64,000 nt of DNA, taken from the NCBI RefSeq assembly GCF_038069945.1, contig NZ_JBBPEV010000005.1, positions 186,001 through 250,000 on the forward strand, read 5' to 3'. The stretch is from Aquabacterium sp. A3 (GTDB lineage Bacteria; Pseudomonadota; Gammaproteobacteria; Burkholderiales; Burkholderiaceae_C). A program made the translations under genes and the position numbers. The number at the start of each line of letters is the position of its first letter. Position 1 is the first letter of the stretch. A model generated the notes under the pieces. That model was not told where the DNA came from. It did not search any database and saw nothing but the letters and a program-made list of their open reading frames with translations. Shown in pieces: positions 1 to 9,429 of this stretch.

Positions 1-1705
1 GGCCTGACGCGTCCACCGCCTCGACGCCCTGGCCAGCCAACTCGCGCACCTCGGCCCAGGGTTGCCGGCTCCAGCCACCCGCGGCATCGGCCGCCGCCAG
101 CAGCGATCGCGACAAAGGATGCTGAGAGTGGGCCGCCAGGTCCACGGCCTCGGTCCAGCGCCGGGGCCAGTCCTGAGAGACGGTCTGCACCGGCTGTGCG
201 CCCTGCGCGATGCACCATGAGGACAGCGTCAGGGCGCCTTCGGTGAGCGTGCCCGTCTTGTCAAAGTACACGCGCTCGATCTTCGACAAGGTTTCCAGGG
301 CATCGAGGCGGCGCACCAGCACCCCCCTGGAGGCCATGTTGCCCGCTGCCGCCAGCAAGGCCGCTGGCGCCGACAAGGAGAACGCACACGGGCAGGTCAC
401 AACCAGCACCGACACCGCCACCCAGATGGCCCGACTGGGGTCGATCCAGCTCCAGACCAGCCCCCCCAGCAAGGCGAGGATCAGCACCCCCCACAAGAAT
501 GGGCTGGCAAACCGGTCTGCCAACCTCATCAGACCAGGCTTTTCGGTCATGGCCTGCTGAACCAGCGACACGATCTGCTGGTAGCGTGTGTCCATGCCCA
601 GGCGCTCGACGCTGATCCACACCGGGGCGGAGAGGTTGAGGCTGCCGGCCACGACCAATTGACCCGCACGGCGATGGACGGCCCGGGATTCACCCGTGAG
701 CAAGGATTCATCCACGTCGGTCTCGCCTTGCAGCACCTGCCCGTCGGCGGGGAAGGCCTGCCCGACGGCCACGCGCACCCGATCCCCATGGCGCAGCGCC
801 GAGATCGGCACCGATTCGATGCCAGCCACGGACAGGTCGGACTGAGCGTCCACTGCGCGCTCAACCGCCTCGGGCAGCCGCACACACAAGGCCTCCAGCG
901 ACTGGGTGACCTGCTCCCGGGCCCGGCTTTCAAGCCAGCGCCCTGCCAGCAGGAAAGCCACGAACATGGTCAATGAGTCGAAATAGGCATCCGGGCCAAA
1001 AATGTCGGTGTGCCCGAAGGTGACCCCGGTGGAGACCACGAAGGCCGCGGCCATGCCGATGGCCACGGGGGTGTCCATGGCAATGCGACCTTGGCGCGCC
1101 GCACGCCACGCGCCCTGGAAAAATGGCCCGCACGAAAACAGCATGACCGGCAGGCTGAGCACCCAGTTCGCCCAGTTCATGAGCTGCCACAGGTCGGGCG
1201 GGATTTCGTCGCGCCCGGCCACGTACTGCGGAAAGGTGATCATCATCACCTGCATCATGCAAAACGCGGCCACGGCCAATTGCCACAGGAGCTTGCGACG
1301 TTCGCGCAAGCGCTCGTGACCGGCGCGGGCCGCAGCGTCAGGCCAGGCGCGGTAGCCCACGGCCTGTACGGCCCGCACCAGCCCCGACAGCTGGGTGGCC
1401 TTGGGGTCCAGGGTGATGCGTGCCCGCTGGGACGCCGCCTGCACCTGAACGTCCTGAACGCCAGGCACCGTGCGCAAGGCCTGTTCGATCGTGATGGAGC
1501 AGGCCGCACAGTACATGCCTGACAAACCCAGCCCGATGGTGCGCAGGCTGGACCCGGGCACCTGTGCCAGCACGCACTGCTGCATCAGGTCGGGGTCGTC
1601 CAGCCCGGCCACCTGCGCGGCGCTGAGCTCCGGCAGCGGCGGCAGTGGCCCGCCTTCGGTCGACAGGGGTTGCGGCACGGCCGGTGCGGGGGATACGGCG
1701 TTCAT
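1..1705 (-). CDS. ccoI: Copper-translocating P1B-type ATPase, CcoI/FixI-like (3' end outside window)
   Basis: This gene encodes a heavy-metal P-type ATPase that would move Cu+ across the inner membrane. The first 568 codons are visible and the frame is still open at base 1. An N-terminal metal-binding domain carries GMYCAAC (Cys66, Cys69). The actuator motif TGES starts near residue 337, the membrane motif TCPCAFS has Cys438 and Cys440, and the phosphorylation motif DKTGTLT has Asp482. The CPC motif together with the long N-terminus preceding the metal-binding site resembles CcoI/FixI, which supplies copper for cbb3 oxidase assembly, rather than the bulk exporter CopA. That subfamily choice is inference, because ccoNOPQ are not in view. 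The ATG at 1705 is the first start after an in-frame gap and lies back to back with the DUF192 gene. Confidence 0.88.
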   Translation of the reverse strand, partial: MNAVSPAPAVPQPLSTEGGPLPPLPELSAAQVAGLDDPDLMQQCVLAQVPGSSLRTIGLGLSGMYCAACSITIEQALRTVPGVQDVQVQAASQRARITLDPKATQLSGLVRAVQAVGYRAWPDAAARAGHERLRERRKLLWQLAVAAFCMMQVMMITFPQYVAGRDEIPPDLWQLMNWANWVLSLPVMLFSCGPFFQGAWRAARQGRIAMDTPVAIGMAAAFVVSTGVTFGHTDIFGPDAYFDSLTMFVAFLLAGRWLESRAREQVTQSLEALCVRLPEAVERAVDAQSDLSVAGIESVPISALRHGDRVRVAVGQAFPADGQVLQGETDVDESLLTGESRAVHRRAGQLVVAGSLNLSAPVWISVERLGMDTRYQQIVSLVQQAMTEKPGLMRLADRFASPFLWGVLILALLGGLVWSWIDPSRAIWVAVSVLVVTCPCAFSLSAPAALLAAAGNMASRGVLVRRLDALETLSKIERVYFDKTGTLTEGALTLSSWCIAQGAQPVQTVSQDWPRRWTEAVDLAAHSQHPLSRSLLAAADAAGGWSRQPWAEVRELAGQGVEAVDASG

Positions 1706-1782
1706 GACTTGGGGCTGCTACAGTGATCGGGTTGAGACCCTTCAATATTGAACTTCCAGCGACACATCCACCTGTCATCGCC

Positions 1783-2295
1783 ATGTCTCCATCCAAGATT
1801 GTCTTGCATGCCGGGCTGAAGGCCCAAATCTGGGGGCTTGTCACGGCCGGTTTGCTGGCCATCGGCGCGTCGGCCCATGCCGGCGATGCGCCCCAAAGTC
1901 TGCCAACGGTGGCGCTGAGTGCCGGCATGCACAACATCCAGGCCGAGGTGGCGCGCACGCCGCAAGAGTTGTCCACCGGCTTGATGCACCGCAGCAGCAT
2001 GCCCGCCAATCACGGCATGCTGTTTGTGTTTGACCGGCCGGGGCAACAATGCTTCTGGATGAAGAACACGCTGATCCCCTTGTCCATTGCTTTTCTGGCC
2101 GACGATGGCCGGGTGGTGAACATCGCTGAAATGCAGGCCGGCAGCCTTGAATCACACTGCTCCACGGAGGCTGTGCGTTTTGCCCTGGAGATGAACAAGG
2201 GCTGGTTCAAACGCAAAGGCGTTCGTGAGGGGCAACGGCTCAGCGGCCCCCCGTTCGCGGCTGCATCGCCTTCAGGATCTGCGGCAACACGCTGA
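1783..2295 (+). CDS. DUF192 family exported protein
   Basis: The product is a predicted periplasmic protein of 170 residues belonging to DUF192, a family without an agreed function. The ATG at 1783 is preferred over one at 1723 because it places a typical signal peptide at the N-terminus, with a hydrophobic core and an Ala-rich end near residue 33 (ASAHA). The family signature follows: a GLMHRSSMP stretch, then GMLFVF and CFWMKNTLIPL. After the usual family end (GWFKRKGV) there is an extra tail of about 20 residues that lies inside the convergent patatin gene. That 56-bp tail-to-tail overlap is unusual but both frames are well formed. Confidence 0.85.
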   Translation: MSPSKIVLHAGLKAQIWGLVTAGLLAIGASAHAGDAPQSLPTVALSAGMHNIQAEVARTPQELSTGLMHRSSMPANHGMLFVFDRPGQQCFWMKNTLIPLSIAFLADDGRVVNIAEMQAGSLESHCSTEAVRFALEMNKGWFKRKGVREGQRLSGPPFAAASPSGSAATR

Positions 2296-3145
2296 GCGTG
2301 GCTTCACGCCCCGCCAGGATGGACAGGCGGCGCGCGGCAAAGTCGGCACTGCCGACACCCTCCAGCTTGGGCCGGATGACGACATCGGCCTCTCGGGTCT
2401 CGAACTGACCCAGGCTTTTGCCCATGATGCTGAAGGTTTGCAGCAAGATGTCGGTGGCACGCCGGGTGGGCTGGCCCTCCGGGATGGCGGAAATGTCCAC
2501 CGCGATGACCACCTCGGCCCCCATCTGACGCGCAAACCGCACCGGCACCGGAGAGACGGCGCCGCCATCGATGTACTCGCGGCTTCCGATGCGCACCGGC
2601 TCGAACACGGCGGGCACCGCGCTGGAGGCACGCACGGCCGTCCCGGGGTCGCCTCGCCTGAACAAAATGGGCTCGCCGCTCTGAAGGTCGGCCGCCACCA
2701 CGCCCAGGGGCATGCGCATGGCCTCGATCGCCCTGCCCTGAACCTGTTGACGAACAAACCGGGCCAAGGCCTCGCCCTTCATCACGCCGCGCCCGGGAAA
2801 CACCCAGTCGGTGATCGTGGACTCGTCCAGGGTCATGGCCATGCGTCCCAGCTCCACCGGATGGTGGCCGGCGGCATACAAGGTGGCCACCAGGCTGCCC
2901 GCCGAGGTGCCCACGACGAGGTCGGGCTTGATGCCCTGCTCTTCCAGCACCTGAAGCACACCGATGTGGGCAAAGCCGCGCGCAGCGCCGCCACCCAGGG
3001 CCAGGCCCAGGCGGGGCGCCCGTGTGGGTGTGGGCTCGGGGGCCTGCACCGAAGGGGCTGCAGGAGCCGCAGGCGCCATAGGCGTGCGGTGGGCGCAGGC
3101 CGACAGCAGACAAGCTGCGACCACCAGCAAACATCTATATTTCAT
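2240..3145 (-). CDS. Patatin-like phospholipase, lipoprotein
   Basis: The product is a 301-residue patatin-family lipid acyl hydrolase predicted to be anchored as a lipoprotein. The N-terminus has a signal sequence ending in the lipobox LSAC with Cys17. The glycine-rich oxyanion motif GGGAARG is at residues 51-57, the nucleophile motif GTSAG gives Ser81, and the second catalytic residue is Asp193 in YIDGG. Family knowledge says such proteins use a Ser-Asp dyad on phospholipids, and the RssA/YjjU/PlpD relatives vary in substrate. The ATG at 3145 is chosen over one at 3181 because it starts directly at the signal sequence. The region just upstream is unusually AT-rich for this genome and probably holds the promoter. 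Confidence 0.88.
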   Translation of the reverse strand: MKYRCLLVVAACLLSACAHRTPMAPAAPAAPSVQAPEPTPTRAPRLGLALGGGAARGFAHIGVLQVLEEQGIKPDLVVGTSAGSLVATLYAAGHHPVELGRMAMTLDESTITDWVFPGRGVMKGEALARFVRQQVQGRAIEAMRMPLGVVAADLQSGEPILFRRGDPGTAVRASSAVPAVFEPVRIGSREYIDGGAVSPVPVRFARQMGAEVVIAVDISAIPEGQPTRRATDILLQTFSIMGKSLGQFETREADVVIRPKLEGVGSADFAARRLSILAGREATLSVLPQILKAMQPRTGGR

Positions 3146-3274
3146 ATAGTTATAATGAAAACCAAAAAATGTTGTTCTCATGGATAAAAGAAGTCCTTAC
3201 AGTGGCGCCTTCCTGAAACGGGGACCGTCACATGCCGTGCACAGGCCGCTTCAGGAGTTGCACAACAGCCAGAC

Positions 3275-4054
3275 ATGATCCTCGATTGGATGGCGGTCGT
3301 GGCCGGCGCTGGTGTGGGGCTCATTGTGGGCCTGACCGGCGTGGGCGGCGGCTCGCTGATGACCCCTTTGCTGATTTCGGTGTTCGGCCTGGACAAGGCC
3401 GTGGCCATCGGCACCGACCTCTGGTTTGCCGGACTGACCAAGGTGTCGGGCTCGGTGGCTCACCACCGCGAGGGCCATGTCGACTACCACATCACCAAGC
3501 GGCTCTTGATGGGCAGCATCCCCGCGTCCATCCTGACGCTGTGGTTCATGCATGTCGAGGGCATCCACAAGTCAGGGCAAAGCATGCTGGCGCTGGCGCT
3601 GGGCATCGCCCTGTTGCTGACCGCCGTGACCGTGGCCTTTCGGCCGGTATGGCACCGCGTGGGCTTGTGGCTGGAGCGCTGGGTCACGCGCAGCAATCGC
3701 TCGGCCTTGACCGTACTTTGTGGTGCAATCCTGGGTGTGTTGGTGTCGCTCAGCTCGATCGGGGCCGGCGCGCTGGGTGCCACCATGATCTTGCTGCTGT
3801 ACCCCCGTCTGGACATGAAGCGGCTGGTGGGTACCGACATTGCGCACGCCGTGCCGCTCACGCTGGTGGCTGGCGTCGGCCACGCTTCACTGGGCAATGT
3901 GGAGTGGGGGCTGTTGCTGGCGCTGTTGCTGGGTTCGTTGCCTGCGATTTGGCTCGGCGCCAAATTGACCCGTCTCCTGCCCGAAATCGTCACCCGCTTC
4001 GCGCTGTGTGTCTGCCTGCTGCTGGCAGCCAACAAAGTGCTGAGGCTCGTCTGA
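3275..4054 (+). CDS. TauE/SafE family permease, probable sulfite/organosulfonate exporter
   Basis: The protein has 259 residues and about eight hydrophobic segments. An N-terminal glycine-rich motif (GLTGVGGGSL) and a second related half starting near residue 145 are the internal duplication typical of TauE/SafE proteins. Members export sulfite or sulfoacetate or import sulfonates. It is the first gene of the sulfur-assimilation run and lies 39 bp before cysI, so export of excess sulfite from the inner membrane is the likely role. That assignment comes from context. Direction of transport cannot be read from sequence. Confidence 0.82.
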   Translation: MILDWMAVVAGAGVGLIVGLTGVGGGSLMTPLLISVFGLDKAVAIGTDLWFAGLTKVSGSVAHHREGHVDYHITKRLLMGSIPASILTLWFMHVEGIHKSGQSMLALALGIALLLTAVTVAFRPVWHRVGLWLERWVTRSNRSALTVLCGAILGVLVSLSSIGAGALGATMILLLYPRLDMKRLVGTDIAHAVPLTLVAGVGHASLGNVEWGLLLALLLGSLPAIWLGAKLTRLLPEIVTRFALCVCLLLAANKVLRLV

Positions 4055-4093
4055 ACTTGATCCAGAATCCGACCCGCCCACGAGAGTCTTGCC

Positions 4094-5803
4094 ATGTACC
4101 AGTACACCGAATTCGACAAGCACTTCGTTCAACAACGTGCCGCCCAGTTTCGCGACCAGCTTGAGCGCAACCTGGCCGGCAAGCTGGGTGACGAAGAGTT
4201 CCGCCCCTTGCGTCTGCAAAACGGCTGGTACGTCCAGCGTCATGCCCCGATGCTGCGCGTGGCCGTGCCCTACGGTGAGATGTCCAGCAAGCAGATTCGC
4301 CAGTTGGCGCGCATCGCCCGTGAGTTTGATCGCGGCTACGCCCACTTCACCACCCGCCAGAACGTCCAGTACAACTGGATCCCGCTGCCCAAGGCCGCCG
4401 ATGTGATGGACCTGCTGGCCGAGGTCAACATGCACGGCATCCAGACCTCGGGCAACTGCATCCGCAACATCACCGCCGACGCCAAGGTGGGTGTGGCCGC
4501 CGACGAGATCGTCGATGCACGCCCCTACGCCGAAGTGCTGCGCCAGTGGTCCACGCTGCACCCCGAGTTTGCCTTCCTGCCCCGCAAGTTCAAGATCGCG
4601 ATCAGCGGCGCCAAGGAAGACCGCGCCGCCGTGGCCTGGCACGACATCGGCCTGCACCTGGTCAAGAACGATGCCGGCGAGGTGGGCTTCACCGTGCTGG
4701 TGGGTGGCGGCATGGGTCGCACCCCGATCACCGGCAGCGTGATCAACGACTTCGTGCCCTGGCGGCAGATTCTGGTGTACATCGAGGCCATCGTGCGCGT
4801 GTACAACCGCTATGGCCGCCGTGACAACATGTACAAGGCCCGCATCAAGATCCTGGTGAAGGCAGAAGGTCAGAAGTTCTTTGATCAAGTGAACGCCGAG
4901 TTCCAGAACATCCTGGAGCGCGACTTGGACGGCGCGGCCCACCTGATCCCGCAGGCCGAATTCGACCGCGTGAACGCCGGGTTTACGTTCCCCGCGTCGG
5001 TGCAGGCCCATGTGGCCGCCGGCAATGGACTGCCTGTCGATGCCTCGGACGCTGACAAACAGCAATTTGCCAAGTGGCTGGAGCGCAATGTGGAAGGCCA
5101 CAAGGTGCAGGGCTACCGATGCGTGCAGTTGTCGGTCAAGCGCGTGGGCCAGGCGCCCGGTGACGTGACCGACACGCAAATGGAGGCCATTGCAGACATG
5201 GCCGACCAGTTCAGCTGCGGCGAACTGCGTGTGACCCACGACCAGAACGTGCTGCTGCCTTTCGTGCGCGAAGAAGACCTGTACGCCCTGTGGCAAGCCG
5301 CCAAGGCCGCCACGCTGGCATCGCCCAACATCGGCCTGCTGAGCGACATGATCGCCTGCCCGGGTGGCGACTTCTGCGCCCTGGCCAATGCCCGCTCCAT
5401 CCCCATCGCCAACGCCTTGATCGAACGCTATCAAGACCTGGACGAGCTCTATGACATTGGCGAGATCGACCTGCACATCTCGGGGTGCATCAACTCGTGC
5501 GGCCACCACCACAGCGGCCACATCGGCATCCTGGGCGTGGACAAGGACGGCACCGAGTGGTACCAGATCACCCTGGGCGGCTCGGACGGCTCGGCACACG
5601 CGCCTGCAGCGGTCGCCGGCAAGGTGATCGGCCCCTCGTTCGCGGCCGATGAAGTGCAGGACGCCATCGAAGCCATCATCGAGACCTACCAGGCGCAGCG
5701 CCAGGGCCAGGAGAAGTTCGTGGACTGCGTCAAGCGCCTGGGGCTGGAGCCGTTCAAGGCGGCCGCCAACGCCACACGCCGCAGCACCGCCAAAACGGCT
5801 TGA
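4094..5803 (+). CDS. cysI: Sulfite reductase hemoprotein subunit (siroheme, 4Fe-4S)
   Basis: The product of 569 residues is a siroheme- and 4Fe-4S-dependent reductase that converts sulfite to sulfide in the cytoplasm. Two ferredoxin-like half domains precede siroheme-binding halves. The cluster cysteines are Cys422 and Cys428 (CPGGDFC) and Cys465 and Cys469 (GCINSCG). The conserved TTRQNVQ loop is near residue 95. Nitrite reductases share this fold, but the position before DUF934, cysH, cysD, cysN and cobA makes sulfite the substrate. No cysJ flavoprotein is linked, so the electron donor is probably a ferredoxin, and an fdxA-FNR pair sits about 4.5 kb downstream. Confidence 0.93.
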   Translation: MYQYTEFDKHFVQQRAAQFRDQLERNLAGKLGDEEFRPLRLQNGWYVQRHAPMLRVAVPYGEMSSKQIRQLARIAREFDRGYAHFTTRQNVQYNWIPLPKAADVMDLLAEVNMHGIQTSGNCIRNITADAKVGVAADEIVDARPYAEVLRQWSTLHPEFAFLPRKFKIAISGAKEDRAAVAWHDIGLHLVKNDAGEVGFTVLVGGGMGRTPITGSVINDFVPWRQILVYIEAIVRVYNRYGRRDNMYKARIKILVKAEGQKFFDQVNAEFQNILERDLDGAAHLIPQAEFDRVNAGFTFPASVQAHVAAGNGLPVDASDADKQQFAKWLERNVEGHKVQGYRCVQLSVKRVGQAPGDVTDTQMEAIADMADQFSCGELRVTHDQNVLLPFVREEDLYALWQAAKAATLASPNIGLLSDMIACPGGDFCALANARSIPIANALIERYQDLDELYDIGEIDLHISGCINSCGHHHSGHIGILGVDKDGTEWYQITLGGSDGSAHAPAAVAGKVIGPSFAADEVQDAIEAIIETYQAQRQGQEKFVDCVKRLGLEPFKAAANATRRSTAKTA

Positions 5804-5823
5804 GCCAGCCCAGGAGAACACAC

Positions 5824-6330
5824 ATGCAATTCATCGACACCCATCACGATCAATGGCACACCGTGGGCGGCGAAGACGGCCCGATGGCCCACCCGCCCAT
5901 CAAGTCGCACAGCCTGCTGACGCTGGCGCAATGGCATGCCGTGCGCGATCAGTGGCCAGCCAAGGACGCGGCCGACCACAAGCCCGTGGGCGTGATCCTG
6001 GCCAATGACACCGACATCGAAGTGCTGGAAGCCGACGCGGCCAAGCTGTCTCTGGTGGTGCTGCAGTTTCCCAAATGGACCGATGGCCGTGCGTACACGC
6101 AGGCCCGCATCCTGCGTGCACGGTACCGGTTTGGCGGCGAGATTCGCGCCACCGGCGATGTGCTGGTGGACATGATGCCGCTGCTGGCACGCACGGGCTT
6201 CAACGCCGTGGTGCTGCGCGCCGATCAAGACCGTGCAGCCGCCGAACGGGCCTTGGGCTTCTTTGGTGCGCGCGGTCATTACCAGGGCGATGTGCAACAA
6301 ACCCGGCCGGTGTTCGGCCGCGCGGCCTGA
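5824..6330 (+). CDS. DUF934 protein of the sulfate-assimilation operon
   Basis: This 168-residue protein belongs to DUF934, which in proteobacteria usually sits between cysI and cysH. Its biochemical role is not established; annotations often call it an oxidoreductase associated with sulfite reductase. The ATG at 5824 has a good ribosome-binding site (AGGAG) seven bases upstream and removes eight spurious codons. The middle (residues about 60-120) has the conserved FPKWTDGRAYTQARILR region, while the N-terminus is His-rich and poorly conserved in general. Short spacers to cysI (20 bp) and cysH (21 bp) indicate one transcript. Confidence 0.85.
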   Translation: MQFIDTHHDQWHTVGGEDGPMAHPPIKSHSLLTLAQWHAVRDQWPAKDAADHKPVGVILANDTDIEVLEADAAKLSLVVLQFPKWTDGRAYTQARILRARYRFGGEIRATGDVLVDMMPLLARTGFNAVVLRADQDRAAAERALGFFGARGHYQGDVQQTRPVFGRAA

Positions 6331-6351
6331 CCTTCTGACGGAGCCTCAACC

Positions 6352-7116
6352 ATGAGTGAAGTCTCTTCCTTGTTCGGTGGTCCGGCGCCTGCAGGCTCGG
6401 CCATCACGCTGTACGCCAAGGCCAGCCCCGACTACGCCACCAAGGTGCACGACACCATCGAACTGCTCAAGGCCGCGGCCGCCGAGCACCCCGGCAAGGT
6501 GGTGCAGGCCACCAGCCTGGGCGTGGAAGACATGATCGTGACCGATCTGATCGCTCGCCACCGCTTGCCGATCGCCATCGGCACGCTGGAAACCGGCATG
6601 CTCAACCCCGAGACGGCTGCGCTGATCGGCACGATCGAGACGCACTATGCCGACGCAGGCATCCATGTCGAGGTGTACAGGCCCGTGCAGGAAGCGGTGA
6701 TCGAGTTCGTGCAGAAGAATGGCGAAAAGGCCATGTACGAAAGCATCGACCTGCGAAAAGCGTGCTGCGGCATCCGTAAACTGGAGCCCCTGGCACGCAT
6801 GCTGGCCGAGCGCAGCGCCTGGATCACCGGTTTGCGCCGCGAGCAGTCGAACAACCGTGGCGACATGCTCGCCCGCGAGACCGATGACAAGGGCCGCGCC
6901 AAATTCAACCCGATGATCGAGTGGACCTGGGGCGATGTGTGGCACTACGTGTCTGTCAACCACGTGCCGTACAACCCGCTGCATGACCAGTTCATGCCCA
7001 GCATCGGCTGCGCGCCCTGCACGCGCGCCATCGCCGTGGGCGAGGACTTCCGCGCCGGCCGCTGGTGGTGGGAAGACGAGGGTGCCAAGGAATGCGGCCT
7101 GCACGTCCACAAATGA
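6352..7116 (+). CDS. cysH: Adenylyl-sulfate (APS) reductase
   Basis: This 254-residue enzyme reduces activated sulfate to sulfite using thioredoxin. A PP-loop-like N-terminal region (QATSLGVEDM, then TLETGML) binds the nucleotide. Cys138-Cys139 (KACCGIRK) and Cys220/Cys223 (GCAPC) are the four ligands of the 4Fe-4S cluster that distinguishes APS reductases from cluster-free PAPS reductases. The C-terminal KECGLH motif carries the catalytic cysteine. The absence of a cysC kinase gene in the cluster agrees with direct use of APS. It lies in the operon between DUF934 and cysD. Confidence 0.93.
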   Translation: MSEVSSLFGGPAPAGSAITLYAKASPDYATKVHDTIELLKAAAAEHPGKVVQATSLGVEDMIVTDLIARHRLPIAIGTLETGMLNPETAALIGTIETHYADAGIHVEVYRPVQEAVIEFVQKNGEKAMYESIDLRKACCGIRKLEPLARMLAERSAWITGLRREQSNNRGDMLARETDDKGRAKFNPMIEWTWGDVWHYVSVNHVPYNPLHDQFMPSIGCAPCTRAIAVGEDFRAGRWWWEDEGAKECGLHVHK

Positions 7117-7149
7117 ACGGCAGCCTGAAGTTTCAAGAGTGAGAACAAC

Positions 7150-8103
7150 ATGAGTGATGTGAACCAACTGCTGGCGGAAGTGGACCACCGCCACCTGGAT
7201 GCGCTGGAAGAAGAAGCGATCTTCATCCTGCGCGAAGTGGCCGCCACCTTCGAGCGCCCAGGCCTGCTGTTTTCCAGCGGCAAGGACTCGTGCGTGGTGC
7301 TGCAACTGGCCGAAAAGGCCTTCAAGATGAAGAACCCCGCCACCGGCAAGCTGGAAGGCAAGCTGCCCTTCCCGCTGGTGCACGTGGACACCGGCCACAA
7401 CTTCCCTGAGGTGATCGAGTTCCGCGAACAGCGCGTGGCCGAGATCGGCGAGCGCCTGATCGTGGCGCACATGGAAGACTCCATCAAGCGCGGCACCGTG
7501 CGCCTGGCCCACCCGCTGGAGTCGCGCAACGGCCACCAGACGGTGACCCTGCTGGAAGCCATCGAAGACAACCGGTTCGACTGCCTGATCGGTGGCGCCC
7601 GCCGTGACGAAGAGAAGGCCCGCGCCAAGGAACGCATCTTCAGCCACCGCGACAGCTTTGGCCAATGGCAGCCCAAAGAGCAGCGCCCCGAGCTGTGGAA
7701 CCTGTTCAACACCCGCATCAAGCCGGGCGAGCACTTCCGCGCCTTCCCGATCAGCAACTGGACCGAGCTGGACGTGTGGCTGTACATCGCCCGCGAAAAC
7801 ATCCCGCTGCCGGGCATTTACTACAAGCATCCCCGTCAGGTGATGCGCCGCAAGGGCCTGCTGGTGCCTCTGACCGAAGTCACGCCCGCGCTGGAAGGCG
7901 AAACCATCGAGACCGTGGACGTGCGCTTCCGCACCGTGGGTGACATGACCTGCACCTGCCCGGTGGAATCGACCGCAGCGAGCCCGGCCGACATCGTGGC
8001 CGAAACCCTGCACGTGACCGTGAGCGAGCGTGGCGCCACCCGCATGGACGACCGCACGTCCGAGGCCTCGATGGAGCGCCGCAAGAAGGAAGGTTATTTC
8101 TGA
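7150..8103 (+). CDS. cysD: Sulfate adenylyltransferase subunit 2
   Basis: This 317-residue subunit forms APS from ATP and sulfate with the GTPase CysN. The PP-loop motif FSSGKDS is at about residues 38-44, and the family blocks HVDTGHNFPE and GGARRDEEKARAKER are intact. The C-terminal end (ERRKKEGYF) is the usual family ending. The stop codon overlaps the cysN start by one base (TGATG), which suggests translational coupling and the expected 1:1 heterodimer. Length matches the family norm of about 300 residues. Confidence 0.95.
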   Translation: MSDVNQLLAEVDHRHLDALEEEAIFILREVAATFERPGLLFSSGKDSCVVLQLAEKAFKMKNPATGKLEGKLPFPLVHVDTGHNFPEVIEFREQRVAEIGERLIVAHMEDSIKRGTVRLAHPLESRNGHQTVTLLEAIEDNRFDCLIGGARRDEEKARAKERIFSHRDSFGQWQPKEQRPELWNLFNTRIKPGEHFRAFPISNWTELDVWLYIARENIPLPGIYYKHPRQVMRRKGLLVPLTEVTPALEGETIETVDVRFRTVGDMTCTCPVESTAASPADIVAETLHVTVSERGATRMDDRTSEASMERRKKEGYF

Positions 8104-9422
8104 TGAGCAACGTGATCCACAACGAGGCCACCGAAGAGCTGGCCCACAAAGCGCTTCGCTTCCTGACCGCAGGCAGCGTGGACGATGGCAAGAGCACCCT
8201 GATCGGCCGCCTGCTGTTTGACAGCCGTGCCATCTTGGCCGACCAGCTCGACGCGCTGGAAAAGCGCGCCGCTGGCGCCCCCATCGACCTGTCGCTGCTG
8301 ACCGATGGCCTGGAAGCCGAGCGCGAGCAAGGCATCACCATCGACGTGGCCTACCGCTACTTCGCCACCAAAACCCGCAAGTTCATCATCGCCGACGCCC
8401 CCGGCCACGAGCAGTACACCCGCAACATGGTGACCGCTGCCGCCGGCTCTGACGCCGCCGTGGTGCTGGTGGACATCACCAAGATCGACTGGAAGGCGTC
8501 GCCTGTGCCCCTGCTGGCCCAGACCCGCCGCCACAGCCTGCTGGCGCACCTGCTGCGCGTGCCCTCCATCGTGTTCGCCGTGAACAAGCTGGACGCCATC
8601 GAGCAAGACACCGAAGCGGCGTTCAACGCCGTCAAGGCCTCGCTGGAAGCCTTTGCCGAGCAGGCGGGCATCGTCAACAAGGGCGTGATCCCGGTGTCGG
8701 CCCTGCGCGGCGACAACGTCACCACCCCGTCGGCCAACTGGCCCTGGTACCAGGGCCCCACCCTGCTGCAGGTGCTGGAGCAACTGCCCGTGACCGACGA
8801 GCGCCATGACGGCGCCCTGCTGCACCCGGTGCAGTACGTGACGCGCGACGCAGTGGGTGAAGGCGAGGCCAACGCTTCCGGCACGGGCCACCAGTACCGC
8901 ACCTTCTGGGGCCGCATCGCGCATGGCGCGGTCAAGGCCGGTGACGAAGTGCAGATCTTCCCGAGCGGTCAGACCGCCGTGGTGGCTGAAGTGCGCCACG
9001 CCGCCCTGGTGGTGGACCAATGCGAAGCGGGCCAGTCGGCCGGCATCGTGCTGGACCGCCAGGTCGACATCTCGCGCGGCGACTGGATCCACACCCCCGG
9101 CTCGATCAAGCCGACCGACAGCTTCAGCGCCACGCTGGCCTGGCTGGACACCGAGCCCGCTGTGGTGGGCCGCAAGTACTGGGTGCGCCATGGCAACCGC
9201 TGGGTGCAGGCCCGCATCTCGGCCATCGAAAGCCGCCTGAACATCCAATCGCTGGAAGACTCTGACGCCCAAGAACTGGCCGTCAACGAGATCGGCCGCG
9301 TGACCGTGCAAACGCAGCAGCCGCTGCCGGTGGAAGCCTACGTGGACAACCGCGTGGGCGGCGCGCTCATCGTGGTTGATCCAACCACCAACCGCACCTC
9401 TGGCGCACTGCTGGTCAAGTAA
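8103..9422 (+). CDS. cysN: Sulfate adenylyltransferase subunit 1, GTPase
   Basis: This 439-residue translation-factor-like GTPase drives APS synthesis by CysD. The P-loop GSVDDGKST is near residue 24, the switch motif DAPGHEQYTRNM near residue 98 and the NKLD specificity motif near residue 160. Elongation-factor-like beta-barrel domains follow. No APS kinase (CysC) domain is fused at the C-terminus, in line with an APS-reductase pathway. It begins one base inside cysD and is followed after 7 bp by cobA. Confidence 0.95.
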   Translation: MSNVIHNEATEELAHKALRFLTAGSVDDGKSTLIGRLLFDSRAILADQLDALEKRAAGAPIDLSLLTDGLEAEREQGITIDVAYRYFATKTRKFIIADAPGHEQYTRNMVTAAAGSDAAVVLVDITKIDWKASPVPLLAQTRRHSLLAHLLRVPSIVFAVNKLDAIEQDTEAAFNAVKASLEAFAEQAGIVNKGVIPVSALRGDNVTTPSANWPWYQGPTLLQVLEQLPVTDERHDGALLHPVQYVTRDAVGEGEANASGTGHQYRTFWGRIAHGAVKAGDEVQIFPSGQTAVVAEVRHAALVVDQCEAGQSAGIVLDRQVDISRGDWIHTPGSIKPTDSFSATLAWLDTEPAVVGRKYWVRHGNRWVQARISAIESRLNIQSLEDSDAQELAVNEIGRVTVQTQQPLPVEAYVDNRVGGALIVVDPTTNRTSGALLVK

Positions 9423-9429
9423 GGCGGCC

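Noticed and set aside
3887..5821. A 644-codon open frame antisense to cysI.
   Set aside because: It is a GC-rich shadow of cysI. The translation is low-complexity Val/Gly/His/Gln-rich with no motif, while the other strand encodes an intact siroheme reductase.
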